From: JBMNNU01 sp050942695 | Lineage (GTDB): Bacteria; Chloroflexota; UBA6077 | Direction of reading: 5' to 3' | NCBI GenBank assembly: GCA_050942695.1 | Contig: JBMNNU010000250.1 | Location: forward strand, 1-5,006 | Length of the DNA stretch: 5,006 nt | In this document: positions 1-5,006 of the stretch, one piece after another | How positions within the stretch are numbered: the first letter of the stretch is position 1 | Layout: the number at the start of each line of letters is the position of its first letter | The notes under the pieces: generated by a model | Seen by the model: the letters and a program-made list of their open reading frames with translations, nothing else | Told to the model about the DNA's origin: nothing | The model's database searches: none | Position numbers and translations under genes: made by a program

Positions 1-77
1 CTGACCGTGTCGGCCCAAAACTCCACCATCTCCGTCCAAATCGTCAACGAAAACGGCGTGACGAGGGCAACGATCGG
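1..77 (+). repeat. 77-bp direct repeat, copy 1
   Basis: This is identical base for base to 349-425. It encodes LTVSAQNSTISVQIVNENG followed by VTRATIG and then diverges into the Pro/Thr linker (GATCGG followed by TGATTC). The left boundary cannot be seen because the window starts here, so the duplicated unit may be longer. Confidence 0.95.
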
Positions 78-438
78 TGATTCATTACCGGCACCAAAGC
101 CTACTAAGGTAGAAGAGCCGCCCACCCCCACGCCCGAGAGCGTGCCGGAGGCGAGGAGCTCTTCCAATCTCATCGCCACCTTTCTGCTATGCGGAGGGCC
201 GGACCCAGAGACTGAGCGAGCAATCGAGCAGTTGATCAACGGCCGCAGCTTCAAGACCAAGCTCACCAGCAGATCGGATGGCTGTGCCGACCTAACCGTC
301 ACCGTCTTGCCACAATCCCAGCCCAATCTCGGCCGGCAAAGCTCCAGCCTGACCGTGTCGGCCCAAAACTCCACCATCTCCGTCCAAATCGTCAACGAAA
401 ACGGCGTGACGAGGGCAACGATCGGAGCAAAAAGATGA
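1..438 (+). CDS. C-terminal part of a modular, probably extracellular repeat protein (5' truncated)
   Basis: The reading frame is open from the first base of the window and ends at TGA 436-438, so only the last 145 codons are visible; the GTG at position 7 is an internal valine rather than a convincing start. The visible part reads: end of one module (residues 1-26), a Pro/Thr linker with PTPTPE (about 28-55), a strand-helix-strand domain (about 57-103) with two cysteines, C64 in FLLCGGPDPE and C95 in SDGCADL, then a Ser/Gln-rich beta segment (111-145) whose LTVSAQNSTISVQIV stretch repeats residues 1-26 exactly. The Pro/Thr linker and the paired cysteines suggest an exported protein with a possible disulfide, but the signal peptide, if any, lies upstream. 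The stop codon overlaps the start of the next gene, indicating translational coupling. I do not recognise the family and assign no function. Coding status is well supported by the in-frame repeat and linker composition. Confidence 0.8.
   Translation: MTVSAQNSTISVQIVNENGVTRATIGDSLPAPKPTKVEEPPTPTPESVPEARSSSNLIATFLLCGGPDPETERAIEQLINGRSFKTKLTSRSDGCADLTVTVLPQSQPNLGRQSSSLTVSAQNSTISVQIVNENGVTRATIGAKR
349..425 (+). repeat. 77-bp direct repeat, copy 2
   Basis: This is the second identical copy, exactly 348 bp (116 codons) after copy 1 and in the same reading frame. It ends 9 bases before the start codon of the downstream gene, and its last two bases (GG) form part of that gene's Shine-Dalgarno sequence. 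No silent differences exist between the copies, which points to recent duplication, gene conversion, or an assembly effect. Confidence 0.95.
424..427 (+). promoter_or_regulatory. Ribosome binding site of the large surface protein, inside the upstream gene
   Basis: GGAG lies 7 bases before ATG 435 and within the last codons of the upstream gene. Together with the 4-base ATGA overlap (ATG 435-437, TGA 436-438) it supports this start and suggests that ribosomes finishing the first gene reinitiate on the second. Confidence 0.7.
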
Positions 439-3400
439 GGTTTCTCACCGTTCGCAAACCGACCAGGCTGACTTCGGCGCGGTCCCGACGGCGCCTGCGC
501 TCTATCCTATCGATCCTGTTAGCCGTCACACTAGCCTTAAGCCCACTATCCGGTGCCGTCGCTGTGTCCGAGGCGACGGGGGGAACTGAGGCCGCGACAG
601 AGCAGGTTTCGGCTCCCAGCAGCGGCTCTTCAGATGCGCCAAGCACATCTAGCTCCCCTTCGCAAGACTCGAGTAACACGCAATCTGCTGAGAGCTCTTC
701 CGAGCCCTGTACAGCTTCTGAACCGGCAGCGGATACACCGGCAGATCAACCGGCGCAAGAAGCCGCCCAAACTGACAATCAAGCCACATCACCATCGACT
801 GGAAACGACCAAACGGCTGATCAACCATCGAATAGCGAATCAACGACTGCTGCACCGTCAGACACGACATTGCAGTCCCCAGAGCAGACAACAACCATGT
901 CCGACCAGCCATCTGGTGGGCAGAGCAGCGATACACAAACCGATCCGGCAGATTCTCACAACCAGCCTGATCAAACATCTACCGAGACCGATGATCAGGG
1001 TGGCGACGCCCCTGAAGATGCGAGCCAGCCCGAATCATCGAACTCAACGAACGACAGCGCCGGCACTGGCGAACAGAACAGCGATGATAGCGCAACAGAG
1101 ACCGCCGATCCAGCATCTGAGCCGGAGGCCGCTGCAGACACGCAGGTGCCCGCAGCACCCAACGTCTCCGCTCAAAGTGGCGACGCCTCTGCACAAGCTG
1201 GAGAGTCACAAACTGGACAGATCAATATTCAGGTATCGGCGGGGATCACAGGCGGCGGAAGCGGCTCGGTCACCGTCGAAAACGAGGCGTCCACTACTAT
1301 AGAAAGGACGGGAAGCGCAGAGGCAAAAAGCGGGATGGCAGTGGCGCTAACGCCCTCGCCCGAACCGAACGGAACGAATGCAGGAGTCGCTCTGTCCGGC
1401 CAGACATCGGCATCATCCGGCGATGCGACGGCAATAGGGATTCAGTCGCAGAGTATCGTAAACAACGTTACCTCGGCTGGTGTGCTGGTCGAGGGGACAA
1501 ACAGCGGCGACATCCAGATTGAGTCCGTGAATCAGGTGGAGATCGTCGAGGTCGGCACAGCGGTCGCTATTTCCGGTGATAGCCTGGCGGCCAATGGCCC
1601 GCCTATACCTATCGGCACCCCCGGTCCAAGTCAGGCTACTGCCGGTACAGTAGCAGGAGCCACCAGCGATCCCGTTTCCACCGTTGGACTCCAGATCCAA
1701 AACAACGAAACCGTCAGCATCGAGACGACTGCCACACCTGTTCCCGATGCAACTGGAACATTGACCGTGCAGCATACCGGGAACGTCACCATAGAGAACT
1801 ACGCTGAGGGGTTAGCCGCCTCCGATGGAGCATGTACAGGGAGCAACTGCCCTCCCACTCCTACGAAGATAGAGCCTTTACCGGACTCGACACCGACCGT
1901 CTCGCCAGAGTCTAGCTCTCCGCCTGTAAGCGATGTTTTCAATGCATCCAGCGGGTCGGCAGATGCCACCGGACTGGTGGCTCAGAATGTCGTGAATACC
2001 AGCGCCGACGTAAACGTGAAGATCGGCGGCGAGAACCACGGCCTGATCCAGGTCGTGATCGAGTCCATCACCGAGATATTCAACTTCGGTTGGGCATCGG
2101 CGCTTACGGGCAATGCTACTGCATCTAACGATGGAGCAGCTTCCTCGGGATCCGACGCATCTTCCACCACTACCGTGGCGTCCAGCGGAGATGTCCAGGC
2201 AACTGGCGCCGAAATCGACAACAACGTAGACCTCAGCAGTTCGGCATCTGTAAAGGTAGAGGGTGATAACTACAATCCCATCAACATTTTCATCAATCTC
2301 TTTGCTCGGATAACCAACGTCGCCGTTGGCATGGCAACCTCAGGCAACGCTGAAGCGACAGCAGACGATAACAGTGACGATCCATCAAGCGGTGTATGGG
2401 CTGCTACCAGCGGTTCCGCTGATGCGGTCGGACTCGACGTCCAGAATCAGGTCAACATGGCGGCTCAGGCAGCGGTGGATATTGAGGGCTCGAACTATGC
2501 AGACATAATTATCCACGTGCGCTTCCACACCATCATCGAGAACATTGGAGCCGCATTCGCATCATCTGGGCTAGCCAAGGTCTTCGGCGGCTCTGGGGAA
2601 GCTGACGCGGTGGGTGGCGAATCCGCCCCGCCATCCAACGAGGATGGTGACTCCGGCACAGGGTCATCCGAATCGGATGGATCGGGAGAGCCGAACGATA
2701 GCGGATCGATGGCTGAATCTTCTATAGCTAGGGGCGGCGACGCTACCGCCTTCGGCCACACATCTTCGGTGCAGATCGCCTCGGCTCAGCACGCCGTCAG
2801 CAACAGCGACGGAGAGATGAATGTGGTGCTGCCGCCGGTAAGCAACTCCCTTCTCGAACTGCAACCCATCCCAGAAGAGGAGGACAACGCTCTTCCCGAG
2901 GAAATCCTGCAGCTTCTCGACAGGGTGGCAGATATCCGTGCGCAGTCTGGGGACGCTACAAGCCGGGGTTTCACAACCGGCGATGCGGTGATGAACATAC
3001 AGGTTGGGTACGCGGCGAACCCCGGCAGCGAAAACGCCAGCGTAACGAACTCCTTCGAGTTCAACATGACAGCGGCTGGCGATAGCAGCGCTGAAGCGGG
3101 ATTCGCGGGTGTGAATGCCACGCCCACGCCCATCCCAACGCCGAAGCCGGGAACACCTGGGTCGGAAGGCAGCTCGGATGGTGAGTCGACGTACCACCAA
3201 CTCAGCACCCGCTTCCAGATGGTTCAGACGAGCGGTTTGTATGGGTACCAGCCATTCAAATCGAATATCAAGGTTAGTCTGCCATCGAATTGGCCTGAAT
3301 TCGATCAACTCCAGATGCCATGGCAAAAAACGCTAGTCGATGAGTCGAGATTGTCGGCAGGTGCCCGAGCATGGGGTGGCCCCCTGCTGTTCTCTGATGA

Positions 3401-3713
3401 AGCGAGGGAGATATTCAAATCCTTCGTAAATATCGATCCAATGGGGTTATGGCCCGACCTGGCATTGCCTCTAATGCCGGACCAGACGATCGCGCCCAAT
3501 GCAGAGGGCGAGATCGCCGGACCAATCTTCGGTCCGCCCCAGTCAAGCAGCAAAGGCCCCTGGAACTCGCTGCTCTGGAGCGTCACCGGCATGCTGATCC
3601 TGGGGGTTATGGCCACGAGGAGAGGCCGGATCTGGATGTCTACCTGGACCCATGCGTGTCTGCGGCAAGCCCAAGCAGCAGCGCGGCTGATGCTTGGATT
3701 GATGCTGCACTAG
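435..3713 (+). CDS. Large exported, membrane-anchored surface protein with SGDA-type beta-repeats
   Basis: This encodes 1092 residues. The N-terminus is a signal peptide: a strongly basic region (1-22, with RSRRRLR), a hydrophobic core (about 23-40, SILSILLAVTLALSPLSG) and a likely cleavage after AVA (about 43). Residues 46-243 are low-complexity Ser/Thr/Gln/Asp/Pro sequence with no Lys or Arg. Residues 246-890 carry repeated modules opening with SG(D/S)A-x-A-x-G, followed by N-x-V-N, alternating hydrophobic strands, G-x-N and a closing A-x-SG-x-A; a Pro/Thr linker (473-498) and an acidic spacer (about 718-765) interrupt them. A second Pro/Thr linker (894-908) precedes a Trp/Pro-containing region (915-1040) of unknown fold. 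Residues about 1045-1060 form one hydrophobic membrane segment followed by TRRGR and an amphipathic tail to 1092. The expected topology is an extracellular body with a C-terminal anchor. It overlaps the gene before it and precedes the TPR gene by 23 bp. A structural, adhesive or sheath-like role is inference; no family name or enzymatic motif is recognised. Confidence 0.9.
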   Translation: MRFLTVRKPTRLTSARSRRRLRSILSILLAVTLALSPLSGAVAVSEATGGTEAATEQVSAPSSGSSDAPSTSSSPSQDSSNTQSAESSSEPCTASEPAADTPADQPAQEAAQTDNQATSPSTGNDQTADQPSNSESTTAAPSDTTLQSPEQTTTMSDQPSGGQSSDTQTDPADSHNQPDQTSTETDDQGGDAPEDASQPESSNSTNDSAGTGEQNSDDSATETADPASEPEAAADTQVPAAPNVSAQSGDASAQAGESQTGQINIQVSAGITGGGSGSVTVENEASTTIERTGSAEAKSGMAVALTPSPEPNGTNAGVALSGQTSASSGDATAIGIQSQSIVNNVTSAGVLVEGTNSGDIQIESVNQVEIVEVGTAVAISGDSLAANGPPIPIGTPGPSQATAGTVAGATSDPVSTVGLQIQNNETVSIETTATPVPDATGTLTVQHTGNVTIENYAEGLAASDGACTGSNCPPTPTKIEPLPDSTPTVSPESSSPPVSDVFNASSGSADATGLVAQNVVNTSADVNVKIGGENHGLIQVVIESITEIFNFGWASALTGNATASNDGAASSGSDASSTTTVASSGDVQATGAEIDNNVDLSSSASVKVEGDNYNPINIFINLFARITNVAVGMATSGNAEATADDNSDDPSSGVWAATSGSADAVGLDVQNQVNMAAQAAVDIEGSNYADIIIHVRFHTIIENIGAAFASSGLAKVFGGSGEADAVGGESAPPSNEDGDSGTGSSESDGSGEPNDSGSMAESSIARGGDATAFGHTSSVQIASAQHAVSNSDGEMNVVLPPVSNSLLELQPIPEEEDNALPEEILQLLDRVADIRAQSGDATSRGFTTGDAVMNIQVGYAANPGSENASVTNSFEFNMTAAGDSSAEAGFAGVNATPTPIPTPKPGTPGSEGSSDGESTYHQLSTRFQMVQTSGLYGYQPFKSNIKVSLPSNWPEFDQLQMPWQKTLVDESRLSAGARAWGGPLLFSDEAREIFKSFVNIDPMGLWPDLALPLMPDQTIAPNAEGEIAGPIFGPPQSSSKGPWNSLLWSVTGMLILGVMATRRGRIWMSTWTHACLRQAQAAARLMLGLMLH
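570..1163 (+). repeat. Low-complexity acidic Ser/Thr/Gln/Pro stalk coding region
   Basis: This encodes residues 46-243 of the surface protein. The segment is dominated by S, T, D, E, Q, N, A and P, with recurrent short words such as ADQP, SDQPS and ASEP but no fixed repeat period. It contains one Cys (92), one His (175) and no Lys or Arg. It probably forms an extended, disordered, possibly glycosylated spacer that projects the repeat domain away from the cell; that role is inferred from composition. Confidence 0.8.
1170..3104 (+). repeat. Tandem SGDA-type beta-repeat modules within the surface protein
   Basis: Conserved module-opening glycines lie at residues 249, 329, 507, 585, 660, 768 and 839, giving spacings near 71-80 where modules are adjacent. 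A degenerate module falls between 329 and 507. The clearest copies are at residues 504-573, 582-644 and 656-716 (about bases 1944-2582). They share SG(S/D)-x-x-A-x-G, a Q/D-N-x-V-N/D word, a strand ending in G-x-N, an I-rich alternating strand, and A-x-A-x-SG-x-A. The pattern of alternating hydrophobic residues fits a beta-solenoid or stacked beta-sandwich. The repeats have diverged at DNA level and are seen only in the protein. Confidence 0.75.
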
Positions 3714-3736
3714 TGATCGTGAGAGGTTGAAATCTT

Positions 3737-4663
3737 ATGGGAACTAGTCTTGTGCGAACCCTTGGGAGGCTGCTTCTACCCATAGTGCTGATTATCGTAC
3801 TCGGGCCCAGCAACACAGCGATGGCGGCATCGCCAGACCGACTGCAGGTATTGCGTCTCTCCGCGGTCGCAGAGGGCGCCAATAGCCCATCCGGTTCGAT
3901 GCGATTCAAAGTCCAGGTGAACTACACCCTTAGGAGTTCACCCTACGGATACGTGGGGCTCTTCCTCTTCGAGGACAACGCAGAAAAGTCCAGCGATACC
4001 GCAACGCAAACCATGGCTATCGGCTCGGGCACAGGCCGAGCAAACTTGGAGATCACGTACAAGCCGAGCTCCGAGGTCAAGGTCCTGACGCTGATCGTAG
4101 GCCTGTTTGACCAGCGGCAGCAAATGCTCGGATGGGTATCGACAAACCCGATGCAGTTGGCCGATTGGGCAGGCCGGGTACAGTTCGAAGAGGCGATGGC
4201 AGCGCGCTTGGCCGGGAAGATGGAGAAGGCAATCGAGCATCTGACGCTCGCCATTCAGGCGTCCCCAGATACGGGCAATCTCTACTACTGGCGCGCCGAC
4301 ATCCACAATCGCATCGACCAGTATGACGAGGCAATTGAGGACTACACAAAGGCCTTGGAACTGATGCCTCAACACCGAGCAAGCTTACTGGGTAGAGGAA
4401 TAGCCAGGATTTGGAACGAGCAGTGGGATTTGGCGATCCAAGACCTCTCAGCCGTACTCGATGCCGATGCTCCACAGGATGATGCTATAGCAGCTTCTGC
4501 GCACAGGGCTAGGGGTGTCCTCAATGCGGTGAAGGGGCATTCAATGGAGGCGATAGCCGATTACGAAGCCTACCTGTCGATTATGCCCGATGCACAGGAT
4601 AGAGCGGACGTGGAAAAGTGGATCGAGCAGTTGAGATGGTTCGTGAACGCCGATGGCTATTGA
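3737..4663 (+). CDS. Exported TPR-repeat protein with N-terminal beta-rich domain
   Basis: This encodes 308 residues. ATG 3737 is chosen because GAGAGG (3721-3726) lies 10 bases upstream and the product begins with a clear signal peptide: basic start, hydrophobic core LLLPIVLIIVLG (about 12-23) and likely cleavage after TAMA (30). Residues about 34-140 alternate strands and turns (MRFKVQVNYTL, YGYVGLFLFED, VKVLTLIVGLFD) and look like an Ig-like or other beta-sandwich domain that I cannot name. Residues 146-285 form four tetratricopeptide repeats (about 146-179, 180-213, 214-247, 251-285); the second is most canonical, with YYWRADIHNRIDQYDEAIED followed by YTKALELMP. TPRs bind other proteins and scaffold complexes. 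There is no lipobox cysteine and no further membrane segment, so the mature protein is probably soluble outside the cytoplasmic membrane. The 23-bp gap from the surface protein gene suggests one transcript and a possible role in its assembly or display, which is inference. Confidence 0.92.
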   Translation: MGTSLVRTLGRLLLPIVLIIVLGPSNTAMAASPDRLQVLRLSAVAEGANSPSGSMRFKVQVNYTLRSSPYGYVGLFLFEDNAEKSSDTATQTMAIGSGTGRANLEITYKPSSEVKVLTLIVGLFDQRQQMLGWVSTNPMQLADWAGRVQFEEAMAARLAGKMEKAIEHLTLAIQASPDTGNLYYWRADIHNRIDQYDEAIEDYTKALELMPQHRASLLGRGIARIWNEQWDLAIQDLSAVLDADAPQDDAIAASAHRARGVLNAVKGHSMEAIADYEAYLSIMPDAQDRADVEKWIEQLRWFVNADGY

Positions 4664-4686
4664 CCCTTGCATAAGTAAATAAATTA

Positions 4687-4748
4687 TTGGGGGCACCCCA
4701 AACCCCGCCAGGCCTCAACGCTGTGCTCGCTCGCGTTGAGTGCCCTGG
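4687..4748. repeat. Paired GC-rich inverted repeats, REP-like element or weak terminator
   Basis: This lies 23 bases after the stop codon of the TPR gene. First comes TTGGGG-GCA-CCCCAA (4687-4701), then a larger hairpin: arms CTCAACGC (4714-4721) and GCGTTGAG (4733-4740) around an 11-base loop, extended by CCAGG (4708-4712) and CCTGG (4744-4748) across a small internal loop. An A/T-rich stretch (4671-4688) precedes it. The bases after the hairpin (ACCCGTCTTTAG) contain only a short T run, so it is not a textbook intrinsic terminator. The layout resembles dispersed intergenic palindromic elements, but only one copy is visible here. Confidence 0.55.
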
Positions 4749-4787
4749 ACCCGTCTTTAGATACCTATGCAGGGGTCAGTAATTGGG

Positions 4788-4873
4788 ATCGCCGGATGCT
4801 CGACGTAGGGCATCCGAGACCGCCGTCTCGAAGGGCTGGTGGAAACGAAGGTGAAATCTGGCCTGGCGGCGAT
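4788..4873 (+). promoter_or_regulatory. Candidate structured 5' leader (four-way-junction fold)
   Basis: Closing stem ATCGCC (4788-4793) pairs with GGCGAT (4868-4873). Directly inside it are three consecutive hairpins: GGATGC/GCATCC (4794-4799 with 4810-4815), GAGAC/GTCTC with a 4-base loop (4816-4820 with 4825-4829), and a weaker G-U-containing stem (4833-4839 with 4858-4864). The arms abut with almost no unpaired bases between them. It ends 12 bases before the ribosome binding site of the next gene, the usual place for a riboswitch or protein-binding leader. I compared it from memory with common riboswitch cores (TPP, SAM, FMN, c-di-GMP, fluoride, ZTP) and found no match. The function is unknown, and chance pairing has not been excluded. 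Confidence 0.4.
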
Positions 4874-4885
4874 AAAGTAATCATT

Positions 4886-4892
4886 AAGGAGA
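4886..4892 (+). promoter_or_regulatory. Strong ribosome binding site for the last gene
   Basis: AAGGAGA lies 6 bases before ATG 4899 in an A/T-rich context. It is the best Shine-Dalgarno sequence in the window and fixes the start of the truncated downstream gene. Confidence 0.8.
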
Positions 4893-4898
4893 TAAATA

Positions 4899-5006
4899 AT
4901 GAACGAAAAACGGTTCAGTAACCTGGAACTAAAGCTGCGAGCCAGCTCGCGACGCAAGGTCAGGCTCATTGGCAAGGTGGTTATGCCACCGCTGATTGCG
5001 CTCCTG
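4899..5006 (+). CDS. Start of an unidentified gene, probably exported or membrane protein (3' truncated)
   Basis: Thirty-six codons are visible, open to the window edge. The start is ATG 4899, supported by AAGGAGA 6 bases upstream. The peptide begins MNEKRFSNLELKLRASSRRK, strongly basic, followed by VRLIGKVV and the onset of a hydrophobic stretch (MPPLIALL). This is what a long signal peptide or a first transmembrane helix with a cytoplasmic basic N-terminus looks like. The 235-bp gap and possible terminator before it suggest a transcription unit separate from the three preceding genes. The family cannot be determined from this fragment. Confidence 0.7.
   Translation, partial: MNEKRFSNLELKLRASSRRKVRLIGKVVMPPLIALL

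Noticed and set aside
1..425. CRISPR array or transposon terminal repeats
   Set aside because: There are only two copies, they are direct, in frame and coding, and 348 bp apart. There is no spacer pattern, transposase or inverted terminal repeat.
553..1302. 249-codon plus-strand open frame in another frame
   Set aside because: The product is rich in Arg, Gln, His and Pro, which is the frame-shifted reading of the Ser/Thr/Gln stalk. It has no plausible start context or domain.
2664..3326. 220-codon minus-strand open frame
   Set aside because: It lies wholly inside the well-supported surface protein gene, its product is Arg-rich and shows no domain or signal, and it is best explained as an antisense shadow of the repeat-coding sequence.
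3540..3713. Sortase (LPxTG-type) anchor in the surface protein
   Set aside because: No LPxTG-like pentapeptide precedes the hydrophobic segment; GPPQSSSKGPW is not a recognised sorting signal.
4736..4764. Possible promoter TTGAGT with TAGATA-like box before the last gene
   Set aside because: The -35 lies inside the hairpin arm and the -10 candidate matches the consensus at only about half of its positions, so it is not reportable as a promoter.
4785..4873. Known riboswitch (FMN because of GGTGAAAT, or c-di-GMP because of GGAAACG)
   Set aside because: Only short word similarities are present. The conserved cores of these classes, as recalled, are absent, so no ligand is assigned.
4736..4921. 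61-codon open frame across the intergenic region
   Set aside because: It runs through the hairpin and the structured leader and overlaps the start of the strongly supported gene at 4899. It has a weak start and no protein features.

Overview
The window is a bacterial segment, moderately GC-rich by eye, carrying a run of secreted or surface-anchored proteins on the plus strand. No gene here is an enzyme or housekeeping gene that fixes the taxonomy. Proline-threonine linkers such as PTPTP and TPTPIPTPKP in exported proteins are typical of Chloroflexota envelope proteins. I therefore lean that way, with low to moderate confidence and by inference only.

Layout: (1) Positions 1-438 hold the 3' end of a gene for a modular, probably extracellular protein. 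A perfect 77-bp direct repeat (1-77 and 349-425, period 348 bp = 116 codons) shows that it is built from duplicated modules. (2) Positions 435-3713 encode a 1092-residue surface protein that starts inside the stop codon of the first gene (ATGA overlap). It has a signal peptide, a long acidic Ser/Thr/Gln/Pro stalk without Lys or Arg, about eight SGDA-type beta-repeat modules of roughly 75-80 residues, a Trp/Pro-containing C-terminal region, and a C-terminal membrane anchor with a basic stop-transfer signal. (3) Positions 3737-4663 encode a 308-residue exported protein with an N-terminal beta-rich domain and four TPR repeats, 23 bp downstream and probably in the same operon. (4) Positions 4664-4898 are non-coding. 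The left part has two GC-rich inverted repeats that look like a REP-type element or a weak terminator. The right part can fold into a compact four-way-junction structure just before a strong ribosome binding site. (5) Positions 4899-5006 begin another gene, cut off by the window edge, with a basic N-terminus leading into a hydrophobic segment.

Taken together, the first three genes look like a co-transcribed cell-surface assembly: a domain-repeat protein, a large anchored fibrous protein, and an exported TPR protein that could act as a scaffold. The joint role is inferred from context. No known pathway can be named. The two points most worth following are the exact in-frame duplication at the left end and the predicted structured leader at 4788-4873.
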